The notes: a model not told the origin generated them from the sequence alone. 64,000 nucleotides of DNA from Corynespora cassiicola (GCA_022059125.1 JAEUWY010000004.1:806001-870000); one strand, 5' to 3'; counted from the stretch's first letter, positions 37,201-48,284 are shown. Numbers and translations are program-made.

Positions 37201-37873
37201 AGAAGTTTTTTTTTTTAGCTATACTAAACTAAAACTGTAGAAAATAAATTTATAATTTTTTTTAAGTTAAAATTTATTATAATAAAATTAATTTATAAAA
37301 TTAGAATAGTTTATTTAAAAAGCTGTAATATATAAAATAAATAATTTCTATTTTTTTTACTGTTTTTATTTTATTATTAATAAGCAGTAAGTATATTATT
37401 TTATTTTTATTTTATTTTAGTTAGCACGTACTATCTATCGCGTAATTTTATATATTTTATAATATTATTTTATTACGTAATATAACGTTAATATATAACT
37501 TACGCTTTTACTTTAAATAATAATAAATATTTATTTTAATAATTTTTTTTATTTTTAATTTATAACAACTATAACTATAACTATATAATTTTTAAATATA
37601 ATTTTAGTTTTTAATTTTTTATACTTATATTACGTAGTTTATATAATTACCGCTGCTTATATATATATATTTTTATTTCTATTTTACTTTTTAATACTAT
37701 TATTTTTTACTATTTTAATTATTTTACGTACGTTTTCTGCTATTATAGCTATATAAATATTATAGTAAAATTATATATAGTATAGTTACGTATAATATAG
37801 CTTACAGCAGTTATAATAAAAGCTTAAAAAAAAAATTAATTAATTAAGTAAAAAAACTGTTAATATTAAAAGC

Positions 37874-37988
37874 TATTTTTTATAAATATTATTTTTTATA
37901 AATATTATTTTTTATAAATATTATTTTTTATAAATATTATTTTCTATAAATATTACTTTTTATTAATATTATTTTTTATAAATACTAT
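37874..37988. repeat. Tandem repeat of a 16-bp AT unit
   Basis: About seven near-identical copies of ATTTTTTATAAATATT run head to tail. They are slightly diverged in the last copies. Confidence 0.8.
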
Positions 37989-39891
37989 TATATACGTATT
38001 TAGATGTTTTTTTTTACTTTAATAAAATACTTAGCTAAAAAATAAAAAAATATTACCCGCTATATAGAACGTATATTTAAATATAGTAATAAATATATAA
38101 AAATAGTTAGTATACGCGATTTTACGTCTACTAAATTTTTTTTTTAAAATTTTATATATAAAGTTTTATAAAATTATTATAATAAAAAAAACACACGTAG
38201 TAATAAAAATTATTATAATAATATTAGTAATATTTACAGCCTAAAAAACTATAAAAATAAAATCTATATTACTATACTAATTAGCTTACTATAGCTACTA
38301 ATTTTAAAAATTTATAGTTAACTATAAGCTAGCTTATAAGCTTATTTATAAACTAGTTTATAAACTAGTTTACAGTTTACAGTCTATAAACTAATTATAG
38401 TAATTAATTATAATTTTAATATAAATTTTAAAATTTACGCGTATAGATACAGAGTATAATAAAATTTAAAAAATAGTAATAGCTTTTTTTTATAATATTT
38501 ATTTAAGCAGGTATTTATAAAAGTTAAATTTTTATAATATTAAAGTTTTTACTTAGAGCTTTTATTTAAAACTTTTACTTAAAGCTTATAGTAATTTATT
38601 AAAAGTATTTTATTTTACGTAACTACGCTTTACGTTTAATACTTTAATAACTATAAATTATAATTTCTAAATAATATTATTTTTAAATAAATTTTTAGAG
38701 TTTTAAAGCTTTAAAATAGTATTTTTTTAGCTGTTATTTTTATAATTTATAATTTATAATCTGTAACTTATATAGTTATAAATTTATAAACTAATAAATT
38801 AGTAAACTTATAAAATAGAAATTACTTACTTACTTATTAATAACTTAATTATTTTTTATTACTTTTAGTTAATGTTTTATCAGATATCTAATTAGTATTA
38901 TTTCTATTTTTTTTATTAATTTATATTTACTGTTTAGTTCTAGTTTAGTACAGCTAAAAAAAAAAAGACTTCCGTAGCTCTTTTAATAGAATAAGTAATA
39001 GCTATAAAAATTAGAGCTTTATAAGCTATTACAGCTATTATAGCTATTATAGTTATTTATACTACGTTAGCTATAAGCTGTTCTAGTTCTATAAAACAGC
39101 TTACTTATAATAAGTTTTAATTAAAACGAGATACTTTTTCTACGATTTAAAAAAGCTGTAATTTTAAAATTTCTATTAAAAGTTTATTTTATATAGTTCT
39201 AGTACAGTAGACAGTATTTTTATATATATATTAAAATTAAAATCTACAGCTCGATAACTTATTAAAAAAAAAAAAGCTTTACTAGCTTATAGATTATAAT
39301 TATTTACTTTAATATTATAATAATCTCGAATAGACTTTTATATTACTATTTTAGAGCTTTAAAGCTTTAGAGCTTTAAAATAATAATTTATTTTATAAAT
39401 AACTTTTTAAAAAGTTACTATAATTTTCGTAATTTATATACTTACAGAATAAAAATAACTTATATACTTATTAATAATCTAAATGTTTTTTATTATTTTT
39501 AGTTACTGTTTTATTAAACGCCTAACTAGCGTTAATGTAAAAGATAAGCAAGTCGCTAGAATAAGCGAGTCGCCGCCTTCTAACTGCTCTAATACTTTCT
39601 AACTATATTTACTATATCTTTACTAAAATTCTCTTAATTATTAAATAATAAAAGATCTATAATTCTTGCTTTTTTAGCTATTAAAAATAACTTTATTTAA
39701 AATGTATAACACGCTGCTTCTACGTATAGCGTTTTCTGTATAATACTTTATAATTAACGCGCTAGATAACTTACGTAATATAATTACTAACTTAACTTAA
39801 AGTAGTTAACTAAGCTTAAAAAAAAAGTAATTATTACTTATATTTTTAAGCTAAACTTATAAAAATTTACGTTTATACTAAGTGCTGTATA

Positions 39892-40252
39892 TATAAAAAC
39901 ACAGAGCGACTTGTTTTTAATACGGCTTAAATACTACTTAGAATAAGAGTTTACAGAACTAGAGAATAATTATAAATTAGAACTTATAGATTTTATATAA
40001 AAAAATATTTCTAGACTACAGAACTATTTAGAACTATTATAACTTTTTATAGTTTTCTTTTAGCGTCTATTCTAAGTCTAATTTAGTTCTTTTTTTAGTT
40101 ATTATAGAAAAGTATAAAAAAATAAGAGATTAGAGCTAAGTTAGAGCTATATTAGAAGTCGGAAACTAGAAATTAGATATAAAATTCTAAATTATATACG
40201 TGATGCTTAGAAGTAAATATATTTAGACTTTATATAAATAAAGTTTATTATA
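39892..40252 (-). repeat. 3' LTR of the old retrotransposon
   Basis: This is 361 bp, beginning TATAAAAACACAGAGCGAC and ending GTTTATTATA on the plus strand. The partner copy reads TATAAGAATACAGAGCGAC and GTTTGTTACA. The inferred original termini on the coding strand are TG...CA after allowing RIP changes. Confidence 0.85.
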
Positions 40253-41473
40253 TTACTTTTTTTCTAGTAAACAGATTATTCTAATTTAATATAATTTATA
40301 GTTTATTTAGAGAAAAATATAAATAGTTTTTATTAAAAGCGGAGTATTTTATTTTATTATTTACTTTTATTTTTAATATTTTATAGAAAAAAGCGTTGCG
40401 CGTTTACGCGACTAGTAAAATATTTTTATAAAACTACTATTTAGCAGTTATAAATTTAGTTTTTTAAATTTTTTTTTTTTTTTTTTTTTAATTATTATAT
40501 TCTGTAAATAGTTTATTCTGAATCTAATACCTCTGCTAACTTTTTCTAAAGCTTTTTACTATTAAATTAGCTTTTTAATTTACTTTATAATATTTATTTT
40601 AGTTTTATTTAGTATTTTATTAGTAGTTTACTATAAGATATGTTTACGCGCCTATTACGTATTAGTAAAAAAATATATAATTAATTTTAAGTTTAAGTTA
40701 ACTTTAAGTAAAAAGTGCGAGTACTGTACTGTTTAAAAAAATTTATATAAACTAATATATATTTAACTTAGTGCGTATTTAAAATAGTTAGCTAATACTT
40801 TATTTTAAATTTTAAAGTGCTGCGCTGCTAAATATAAAGTATTAGTATAAACTATAAATAACTAAAAAAAAAATCTAAATAATTTTATTTTAACTATTAT
40901 AGTAAAAATCGCGGCTAAAGCTGTTTTAGTTATAGCTTAAATAACTAAAGTAAAGTTAGAATATATATAGATAGAAGAAGTGTTACTAGCTATTTATACG
41001 ACTCTAAAAATAATTTACTAAAATATAGAAAAAATAAATTAAAAGCTAACTAACTTAAAAATAGTTTTTTTATATAGTTTAATTCGCGTAGATAAAAAAA
41101 AAATAGCTAAATTTACTAAGTTTTTTTTAGTAAAGCGGTTTTAGCGGGTAGGCAGATTAGATAAAATATTACTAAAGCTTAAAAATAAGTTTAAGTTAGA
41201 AAAATCTAATAGTAATAGTAATTTAATTTTTAATAAAAATAAAAAAAACTAATAGTTAGTTCTGAAGAGTTTTAGAGTTAAATCTAAAATAAGTTTTAAA
41301 TAGAAAATTTAATAACTATTCTACTCTACTCTATTATTTTATAAATAATTTATATTTTTTATTCTCTGTTTTTATATCTAAAGCTATTAGTTTAAAAACT
41401 AAGAAAATTCTGGCTTATTAGAGTACTTATTATAAAAAGCTTTTAACTTATATAGAGTTTTTATAAAGTTAAA

Positions 41474-41843
41474 TGTTAAGGCTGTGCTACAGGCTATGAG
41501 CGAGGCTAGGGAGCAAGTAGCTGCTTGGGTTGATTCTCGGGGATAAGTACTGGTAGGGTCACGTGAGTGAAACGATGTGCGATATGCTGTACGGGTCTCC
41601 GTGTTGGCAGATAGAGCACGATAGGTTGATAGTCAATTCCAAACGATAGATTTGCTAACAAGGTGAACACAATTGTAGAGTACAATTGTGTGGACTATAT
41701 ACATGTGCCTGAGGCTTCTGCTCAGTACTGCTCAGTTGCTCAGTACTGCTGAGCGGACTGATCAACTGAGCACGTCACGTGACCAGCCATGGCGGTGCGA
41801 CCCTGTCGGCCCCGTCATTGGCCCACGTTTGTGGCTCATAACA
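41474..41843 (-). repeat. 3' LTR of the intact retrotransposon
   Basis: This is 370 bp, TGTTAAGG...CATAACA on the plus strand. It contains a TATATA (41696-41701), a 25-bp hairpin-forming palindrome (41667-41691) and repeated CTCAGTACTG units (about 41720-41754). Because TATATA is symmetric, this LTR could also drive plus-strand transcription into the opposite-strand gene at 41885. Confidence 0.95.
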
Positions 41844-41856
41844 CTATCCCCCCTCT
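41844..41856 (-). other. Polypurine tract of the intact retrotransposon
   Basis: On the coding (minus) strand AGAGGGGGGATAG sits immediately before the 3' LTR. This is the position and composition expected of the plus-strand DNA primer, with one T in it. Confidence 0.85.
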
Positions 41857-41884
41857 AGCCTAGCTCGGTCCTCTGAGCTAACAT

Positions 41885-42496
41885 ATGACGCGCGGGTTTC
41901 CCTCGTTGCTGCCCACTTTCGCAACGATGCCTAAAACACCAACAGTCTCCAGTACCGTCCGCCGTCATCGCCTAGCTGATTTTGTCGAGGCCGTAGGAGA
42001 AGTCATGGTTCAAAAGTGTTCGACTTGCGTAAAGCATAAACGAGTGTGTAAGGTGCATGTTCGTTCCGGAAAGTGCAGTGAGTGTCTGCATCGCGGGCAG
42101 CGGTGCAACATTCGCGTTACTCAGTCCGAGTTCCAGCGTCTTGCTAAGGAGAAAGAGAAATTGCGACAACAGATAAAGGAGTCGCGCGAAGCGCAGGATG
42201 CGGCTGTGAAAGCGCATGAAAAGGCCTTGGAGGACTTGCAGGTGGCGAGAGCCAAAGAAGAGCGGCTTCGTCAACAGATGGACTTGCTCGATCGTCGTGC
42301 GGAGGAGGCCATATCGGTGGAGGAACGAGACCTGGAGGAGCAAGAGCAGCGGGAACGCGAGGCGTTGTCCGAAGTTCTTACTTTCGACGGTCCTTCCGAG
42401 GGTCTTGCTCTTAACCTTTCTCCGAGCACTTGGAGCGCTATCGAGGGTTTTCCCGACAACTTCTGGGAAGTACCCGTGTCGTCCGCTGGTCCCTAA
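41885..42496 (+). CDS. Opposite-strand extra gene: Zn2Cys6-like motif plus coiled coil
   Basis: This is a 203-residue frame on the strand opposite gag-pol, between the 3' LTR and the pol end, overlapping the last 59 bp of pol. A second ATG is at residue 15. Residues about 44-73 contain six cysteines spaced C-x2-C-x6-C-x8-C-x2-C-x6-C, within the consensus of fungal Zn(II)2Cys6 DNA-binding clusters, with basic residues between them (KHKRVCK). Residues about 80-155 form a long charged heptad-rich helix ([19 protein letters not shown] and on), a likely coiled coil as found after GAL4-type fingers. The tail is acidic and hydrophobic ([14 protein letters not shown] ... [10 protein letters not shown]) and could be an activation-like or interaction segment. 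The frame is uninterrupted in an otherwise intact element. A DNA-binding or Gag-interacting role is inference. Confidence 0.7.
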   Translation: MTRGFPSLLPTFATMPKTPTVSSTVRRHRLADFVEAVGEVMVQKCSTCVKHKRVCKVHVRSGKCSECLHRGQRCNIRVTQSEFQRLAKEKEKLRQQIKESREAQDAAVKAHEKALEDLQVARAKEERLRQQMDLLDRRAEEAISVEERDLEEQEQREREALSEVLTFDGPSEGLALNLSPSTWSAIEGFPDNFWEVPVSSAGP

Positions 42497-45400
42497 GTGT
42501 TTGGTCGTGTACGATGTGTCGCCTTTCTTCGGGTATGTTTTCTTTGATTACCCCTGTGTAGTAGTGGAGGTGATTTCGTCTTCGGCTTTCCTTGAGTAGT
42601 CGCTGACAGTTCTTCAGGTTTCGTTCTGGTTCCCAAGTGTTTTCCGAATCTGGGTATCCTTTCCATTTGACCAACCATTCCTGTGCGAAGTGGTTGTCGC
42701 GGAATTCGTCTCGTCCTATCTCGCGGTAGCCTACTAGCGCTTCTACTTCGAATTCGACTTCTTCTTCCGTCTCGTAATGGAAGTGTTCTTGGACTGGTGT
42801 TTCGGCGTCGGCAGGTTCCAATAGTGACACATGGAACACTGGGTGTATTCTAGCATTGGCAGGGAGTTGGAGTTTATAGTTGACTGGTCCCTTTCGTTCT
42901 AGAATCAAAAATGGTCCGACCTTGACGTGATCCAATTTCTTGCTTGGTCGTGTCGTTCGAAGATTTTTCGTGAGAAGATACACTTTATCCCCCCTCTTTA
43001 GCTGAGGTGCCATTTTTCGTTTCTGGTTGACATAAGAAATGGTCTTGCGTTGTGCTGTCTCGATATTCTTTCGTAATTGTTCGTGAAGTTCTCGTAATTC
43101 TCCCGATTTGTCCATTGCTTGACTTGCAACTGGCTTGATTCGTTCTTCCTTAATCCTTGGTAATAGGAGATTTGGGTGTGTCCCGTGTAATGCATAATAA
43201 GGAGATTGCTTCGTCGTTACTGATTCTCTGTTGTTGAATGCGAGTTGTGCCATGGGTAGTAGTGATACCCAATTATTTTGTTTTTGGTTGCTATACATCC
43301 GTAGGTATGTTTTCATGGTCTGGTTTGTTCTTTCTGTTTGACCGTCTGTCTGTGGATGGTATGCCGTTGATAATTTTCTTTTAATTCCGATGGCTGACAT
43401 CAGTGTCGTCCAGTAGTTTGATGTGAAGAGTTTGTCTCTGTCGCTGATGATTGATTGAGGCAATCCGTGATACCTAACTACGCGATCCAGAATAACCTGT
43501 GCTAGTTCCGGCGCAGTGTAGTTGTCTCTAAATGGAATCATTTCTGCGTATTTCGTGAATCTGTCCACAACCACTAGGATGGCATTGTAGGGTACTCTGG
43601 AAACCGGGTCGTGAGACGTTGGTAATCCGGTGACAAAGTCCATAGCAATGTCTGTCCATGGTTTGTCTGGTATTTCTACAGCTTGTAGTTCTCCATATTG
43701 AGCGTGTGTACTGTGCTTGTTCTTTTGACATGTTGTGCATTTCTTGATGAACTTCGCTACTTTGTCTTTCAATCCAGGGATGTCGTACGTTCGTTGTATC
43801 AGTTTGATCGTTTGTTCGACACCTGGGTGTCCGTGCAACGGATCTTCGTGATACTGCTGGATGATGGTTTGATGAAGTTCTTCTGGTACTTGTTGATGTA
43901 CTGTCATGATAAGATTGATGCTGCGTGCTGGCCCTAAAGTGCCGTCTGGCGCTTGCTTGAGGATAGCAGCTTCGTTCGTTGACTTGGTTCCTGCGATGTC
44001 CGTCCTTCGACTCAGAGCATCTGCTCTTCCATTTTCTTTGCCTGGTGTGTAGACAATCTTGAATTTGTACTGTCCTAGTTCTTCACTCCATCTGGTATGT
44101 CGTCGGTCTAATGGTTTGGTTGTCGTGAATGTCATTAGATTCTTGTGGTCCGAGTATACCGTGAGTTCTGAACAGCTTTCTGCGTAGATTCTCCAATGCT
44201 TGAGAGAGTCTATGATGGCAAGTAATTCCTTGTCGTGAACATCGTAGTTTTCTTCAGCTCCGCTGAACTTTCTCGAATAGTAGGCAATCGGGTGCCATTT
44301 GCCTTCTTTTTCTTGACTGATGCATGCTCCCATTGCTAGGTCTGATGCGTCTGTTTCCATGCGTAAGGGTTTTCCACTGGTGAAAGATATGAGAACCGGT
44401 GGTGATATGCTTGCTTCTTTGAGTGTCTCAAAGGCTTGTTGTTGGTCTGTATCCCACTTAAATGGTACATCTTTTCTTGTTAATTTGGTGAGTGGTAGTG
44501 CCTTTTCTGAGTAGTGATCGATGAACTGCCTGTTGAAGTTGCAGAATCCTAAGAAGGATTGTATGTCCTTGACGTTCTTTGGCGTAGGCCAGTTCTTGAC
44601 TACTTCAATTTTCTTTGGACTGATCTTGACTCCGTGTCTTCCCACAATGTGTCCTAAGAATTCAACTTCTTCTTTGTGGAATTCACATTTCTCTGGTTTG
44701 AGTCGTAGTCCTGCTTTTCCCAAACATTCCAGTACTGTTCGTACGTGCTGGACGTGTTCCTTGAGGTCCTTGGAAAAGACTAGGATGTCATCTAGGTATG
44801 CGATGACGAATATGTCTAGGTGTGCTCTCAACACGTTGTTGATGAGTGCCTGACATGTCGCAGGTGCGTTGGTAAGACCGAATGGCATTACAAGATATTC
44901 ATAGTGCCCATACCGCGTCCGGAATGCCGTCTTCCATTCTTCACCTTTCTTCATGCGTATCAAGTTGTACGCGCCTCGGAGATCTAAGGCTGTAAATATC
45001 TGTGCTCCAGATAGCCTATCTCTGAGCTCTTGAATGTTCGGTAGTGGATATCTGTTCTTGATCGTGATGTTGTTGAGTTTCCTAAAATCCACACATAACC
45101 GTAGGGATCCATCTTTCTTGGGAACAAAGATGATCGGGTATCCCGCCTCTGACGTTGATTCGCGTATGAATCCTTTCTTGAGGTTTTCATCGAGGTATGC
45201 TCGTAACGATACGAGTTCTTTTTCCGTTAGACTGTAGATGGGCTCGAAAGTCGGATGCTTTCCTTCCTGAAGGGCTATTTCGCAGTCCCAGGGCTGATGC
45301 TTAGGTAACGCTCTGTCGTCTACCTCTTCTCGAAAGAGTGGTTCCCATTTGCTGTACTCTTCGGGGATTACAGGAGTTGCGCGAGTTGTCTCCAAATCTC

Positions 45401-45965
45401 TCACTTCTTTGTCCGGTGGCTCCTTGTCGGATCTGGTGGAGTCGACCTTTCTTCTTGAAAGCGTCTTAGTCGATCCCTTGCTGCCTATGTTATTCAGCGT
45501 GATCTCATCTACCATCGAACGCTGCCGATGCGTAGGTCCCGATGCGATGGCGCACTCGCATCCTATGAACGAAAGCTTCTTTTTCGCCCAGTCGATATAT
45601 GGGTTATGCTTTCTGAACCATGGAAGTCCTAAAATGACGTCGTGGATGGCCGTGCCCATGATGTCGAAGGAGATCTCTTCCTGGTGTCCCTGGATGTCCA
45701 TGATGGTCGTGGCTTCTTGATCCATCAATGCTTTTCCTGGCATCTTCCTTCCAGTTGCCGTGTGGAGGAAATAGGGTCGCTCGTGGGCATGCGTTCTTGC
45801 CTTACTACGCTTTACAGCCTGCTGTGAAAGGTAGTTGCGCTGAGCCCCTGTGTCTAATAATGCCTTCATCCAGTATCCATTAAGCTTGACAGGTAGCTTG
45901 ACTAAGTTCTCTGAGTTGGTAGCGCACAATGCCTTGGGTCGATCCCAGGCGCTAAGTGCTGTCCT
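42438..45965 (-). CDS. pol: Pol polyprotein (protease, RT, RNase H, integrase, chromodomain)
   Basis: This frame of 1175 residues has no ATG at its head. It is entered by a minus-1 shift from gag at 45965. Domains in order are: aspartic protease ([13 protein letters not shown]), reverse transcriptase ([39 protein letters not shown]), RNase H ([38 protein letters not shown]), integrase zinc finger ([17 protein letters not shown] ... CTTCQ), the integrase DDE core ([33 protein letters not shown]), and a C-terminal chromodomain ([22 protein letters not shown]). All catalytic motifs are intact. The chromodomain normally directs integration to marked chromatin. The stop lies inside the opposite-strand gene. 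Confidence 0.95.
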   Translation of the reverse strand, partial: RTALSAWDRPKALCATNSENLVKLPVKLNGYWMKALLDTGAQRNYLSQQAVKRSKARTHAHERPYFLHTATGRKMPGKALMDQEATTIMDIQGHQEEISFDIMGTAIHDVILGLPWFRKHNPYIDWAKKKLSFIGCECAIASGPTHRQRSMVDEITLNNIGSKGSTKTLSRRKVDSTRSDKEPPDKEVRDLETTRATPVIPEEYSKWEPLFREEVDDRALPKHQPWDCEIALQEGKHPTFEPIYSLTEKELVSLRAYLDENLKKGFIRESTSEAGYPIIFVPKKDGSLRLCVDFRKLNNITIKNRYPLPNIQELRDRLSGAQIFTALDLRGAYNLIRMKKGEEWKTAFRTRYGHYEYLVMPFGLTNAPATCQALINNVLRAHLDIFVIAYLDDILVFSKDLKEHVQHVRTVLECLGKAGLRLKPEKCEFHKEEVEFLGHIVGRHGVKISPKKIEVVKNWPTPKNVKDIQSFLGFCNFNRQFIDHYSEKALPLTKLTRKDVPFKWDTDQQQAFETLKEASISPPVLISFTSGKPLRMETDASDLAMGACISQEKEGKWHPIAYYSRKFSGAEENYDVHDKELLAIIDSLKHWRIYAESCSELTVYSDHKNLMTFTTTKPLDRRHTRWSEELGQYKFKIVYTPGKENGRADALSRRTDIAGTKSTNEAAILKQAPDGTLGPARSINLIMTVHQQVPEELHQTIIQQYHEDPLHGHPGVEQTIKLIQRTYDIPGLKDKVAKFIKKCTTCQKNKHSTHAQYGELQAVEIPDKPWTDIAMDFVTGLPTSHDPVSRVPYNAILVVVDRFTKYAEMIPFRDNYTAPELAQVILDRVVRYHGLPQSIISDRDKLFTSNYWTTLMSAIGIKRKLSTAYHPQTDGQTERTNQTMKTYLRMYSNQKQNNWVSLLPMAQLAFNNRESVTTKQSPYYALHGTHPNLLLPRIKEERIKPVASQAMDKSGELRELHEQLRKNIETAQRKTISYVNQKRKMAPQLKRGDKVYLLTKNLRTTRPSKKLDHVKVGPFLILERKGPVNYKLQLPANARIHPVFHVSLLEPADAETPVQEHFHYETEEEVEFEVEALVGYREIGRDEFRDNHFAQEWLVKWKGYPDSENTWEPERNLKNCQRLLKESRRRNHLHYYTGVIKENIPEERRHIVHDQTLRDQRTTRVLPRSCRENPR

Positions 45966-47896
45966 AAAAAAGACTCGTTGCTGAATCCATACAAGCGTTT
46001 CTCATTCCAGTGACGTTCGCAATCATCGTGTAAGCATGTTTGCCAGAGATCTTGCGTACATCTCCTGTTGACTAGCATGTTCGTTGCGAGTTCTTCAGCT
46101 TCGTTCATCCCGGGGAAATGTTGTGATTGTCGTTTGTCCCATAGGTGAGTGTCGCATACATGTGTCTCGCAGTCGAACCATTGATGTTTGCATTCGCGTG
46201 GTTTGGATGGAAACCAGTTTGCGGCCATCTTGTCCGAGTAGTGGATTTGACATTGGTCTTCTCGACAAGAGGTCCATGAGTAAGTTACGTGTTTTGGATT
46301 CCTTGGGTCTAGGTAGTATTGCAGTTCTTGCGTGTTTCGGCTTCGTAGAGGACTTGGAACCGTGTTTGGTTCGCTGTCAGGGTCTGGTAAAACTCCCAGT
46401 TTGATTCCTGAATCTGGTTGATTGACTCGTTCCCATGCCTTGGAACTGCGTCGTTGTCGGCGTTCCTCTGGGTCTTGATTTTCTTTGTCTGAGTCATTGT
46501 GCCTCTTTGTCCGTTTGCGCGTTACAGGTGATTCTTCCCGCCATGCGGGCGTTCTTGTCGAATCTCTCCTGTGTTCCTTAAGAGCTTCGGCCAATTCTTG
46601 TATTTCTTCGAGGTCCTTGTTCATCCTGAATCGTGCGAGTTCGGGTGGCGTGCTGCCATCGCTGTTTCTTTCGAACTCGTAACTGGCGTCGCTTAGATAG
46701 TCTTCGTGATCGTGTGCTTCGCGAAAGGCTTCTTCTTCCTCGGGGCTAGGTCCTTCAAATTTGACTTCTTTAAGGATGCTCCTAGGCTCCGTTTGAGTGC
46801 CTTTGTCTTGATACTGAACACAATCGAAGAATCCCTCCGTTTCTCCATGTCGCAGTGGTTCGCTGTCGCAGATGAATCCCGTTTTCTGGAATCTGTCTAC
46901 GACGACTTTCCATTCATCGTCTGCGTCGGATTCGTCATCCGGAGTGGTTTGCAATACATTTAGCTGTCGAACGACCTTGTTCTTTGATCGACAGTCTCTT
47001 GCGATGTGGCCTGTCTTTCCACACGCGTAGCAAGTTATAGCCTTGCCTTTAGGCTTGTCGTTTCTCTTTTTGTTACCTCCTCGTCCCGCTTCCTGGATAT
47101 TACCGAGGACCATTGGTTCGTCACCATAGGTGTCACGAGTGAGATGCGTTACCTTGCGTTCAACTCGTTTACCGGTGTTGGCGTTGTAGTACCCTTTGCC
47201 ATAGCTTGGTTTGGTACGTTGTCGGTATCGTGGGTTTTGGTCCTGGCGTAATTCCATACGCAGTTCGTACAGTTTCTGATCGATGTCGATGGACTCATTT
47301 ATAAGTTGTTCAAGCGTGTCGAGCTGAGCTCCAGAACGCATGAGTTCTTCTTTGACGTTGGGTTTGAGTCCTTGGCGGTACATCGTCATAAGTGCCTTGT
47401 CATCCCATTCCGTGAGGATCGACAGTTGCTGAAATTCGTTGGCGTAGTCAGCAGCTGAAGCCCGTTGTTTGAGATGTTGGATGTCTCGTCCGGCAATTGT
47501 ATCCTTGTTGGCGATTCCGAAGACTTGTTTGATCTTCTCCTTGAATTCATCGAAATCCTCCATCCATTCGTTGACGTCGTCGTTGGCTTCGCCGTCCTTG
47601 TACTTGATGAGAGCTGGTTTGATCCATTGAAGTGCTTTGCCTCTCATGTACGTGGCTGCGAACATGACGCGTTTCTTTTCCTTAACGTTTCCACCTTGGA
47701 AGTCGAAGAACAAGTCGAGCTGCAAGAGCCAGTCTTCGAGCTTGCTTCGTTCTCCATGGTAGAGGTCAGGTGTTGCTACTTTGATAGAATTGTTGTCTGC
47801 CGTGTTAGGTTGTACGATTGCACCAGTAGTGGCCTTAGCACCAACAGTGCTACTGGTTGGGGTTGAGGGTGCGCGTGATCCTGAAGTGGTACTCAT
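45902..47896 (-). CDS. gag: Gag polyprotein with zinc knuckle and long C-terminal extension
   Basis: This is 664 residues starting 19 nt after the 5' LTR. The N-terminal part is the capsid-like retrotransposon Gag ([61 protein letters not shown]). A CCHC zinc knuckle ([14 protein letters not shown]) lies at about residues 290-303. After it come 360 residues that are longer than usual for Gag, acidic, and rich in Cys/His/Trp near the end ([41 protein letters not shown]). That tail may be a second metal-binding region. Residue 644 is the slippery TTA codon. The last 20 codons overlap the pol frame. Confidence 0.93.
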   Translation of the reverse strand: MSTTSGSRAPSTPTSSTVGAKATTGAIVQPNTADNNSIKVATPDLYHGERSKLEDWLLQLDLFFDFQGGNVKEKKRVMFAATYMRGKALQWIKPALIKYKDGEANDDVNEWMEDFDEFKEKIKQVFGIANKDTIAGRDIQHLKQRASAADYANEFQQLSILTEWDDKALMTMYRQGLKPNVKEELMRSGAQLDTLEQLINESIDIDQKLYELRMELRQDQNPRYRQRTKPSYGKGYYNANTGKRVERKVTHLTRDTYGDEPMVLGNIQEAGRGGNKKRNDKPKGKAITCYACGKTGHIARDCRSKNKVVRQLNVLQTTPDDESDADDEWKVVVDRFQKTGFICDSEPLRHGETEGFFDCVQYQDKGTQTEPRSILKEVKFEGPSPEEEEAFREAHDHEDYLSDASYEFERNSDGSTPPELARFRMNKDLEEIQELAEALKEHRRDSTRTPAWREESPVTRKRTKRHNDSDKENQDPEERRQRRSSKAWERVNQPDSGIKLGVLPDPDSEPNTVPSPLRSRNTQELQYYLDPRNPKHVTYSWTSCREDQCQIHYSDKMAANWFPSKPRECKHQWFDCETHVCDTHLWDKRQSQHFPGMNEAEELATNMLVNRRCTQDLWQTCLHDDCERHWNEKRLYGFSNESFLGQHLAPGIDPRHCALPTQRT
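45965..45971 (-). promoter_or_regulatory. Minus-1 ribosomal frameshift site (UUUUUUA) between gag and pol
   Basis: The coding strand reads T-TTT-TTA exactly in the gag frame (codons 643-644), the canonical X-XXY-YYZ heptamer also used by HIV-1. The pol frame is minus 1 relative to gag and is open from this point, while gag ends 60 nt later. About 10 nt downstream a hairpin can form: TAGC pairs with GCTA, GCC with GGC, and TGGG with CCCA around an ATCGA loop. This explains Gag-Pol expression in a pol frame that has no ATG. Confidence 0.75.
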
Positions 47897-47914
47897 CTTG
47901 AAGGGTGTTCACAA
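47897..47914 (-). other. Primer-binding region of the intact retrotransposon
   Basis: The coding strand directly after the 5' LTR is TTGTGAACACCCTTCAAG. It lacks the TGG expected if a tRNA 3' CCA end were the primer. It contains GTGAACAC (47912-47905), complementary over 8 nt to GTGTTCAC in the LTR (48111-48104), which fits the self-priming scheme of Tf1/sushi elements. Confidence 0.55.
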
Positions 47915-48284
47915 TGTTAAGGCTGTGCTACAGGCTATGAGCGAGGCTAGGGAGCAAGTAGCTGCTTGGGTTGATTCTCGGGGATAAGTACTGGTAGGGT
48001 CACGTGAGTGAAACGATGTGCGATATGCTGTACGGGTCTCCGTGTTGGCAGATAGAGCACGATAGGTTGATAGTCAATTCCAAACGATAGATTTGCTAAC
48101 AAGGTGAACACAATTGTAGAGTACAATTGTGTGGACTATATACATGTGCCTGAGGCTTCTGCTCAGTACTGCTCAGTTGCTCAGTACTGCTGAGCGGACT
48201 GATCAACTGAGCACGTCACGTGACCAGCCATGGCGGTGCGACCCTGTCGGCCCCGTCATTGGCCCACGTTTGTGGCTCATAACA
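47915..48284 (-). repeat. 5' LTR of the intact retrotransposon
   Basis: This is 370 bp and I found no difference from the other copy by eye. It carries the presumptive promoter for the gag-pol transcript. Gag begins 19 bp past its inner end. Confidence 0.95.
48104..48142 (-). promoter_or_regulatory. LTR promoter: TATATA, palindrome and predicted transcript start
   Basis: On the coding strand TATATA (48142-48137) is followed by a 25-bp perfect hairpin sequence (48132-48108, arms ACACAATTGTA and TACAATTGTGT around CTC). About 31 nt after the TATA start comes GTGTTCAC (48111-48104). A start site near 48111 would put this octamer at the RNA 5' end. Confidence 0.5.

Larger units (their letters stand above)
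41474..48284 (-). mobile_element. Intact chromodomain Ty3/gypsy retrotransposon
   Basis: This element is 6811 bp, reads leftward, and is bounded by two 370-bp LTRs that look identical base for base. It is flanked by a TTAAA duplication (41469-41473 and 48285-48289). It has the order 5' LTR, primer-binding region, gag, pol (protease, reverse transcriptase, RNase H, integrase, chromodomain), polypurine tract, 3' LTR, plus an extra opposite-strand gene before the 3' LTR. Codon frames are open throughout and base composition is balanced, unlike the DNA around it. It therefore inserted after the RIP of its host sequence. The integrase-end chromodomain places it among chromoviruses, probably the Tf1/sushi-like group. 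Confidence 0.95.

Noticed and set aside
41474..48284. tRNA-primed element model
   Set aside because: There is no TGG next to the 5' LTR inner end, so a tRNA 3'-end primer is unlikely. Self-priming is proposed instead.
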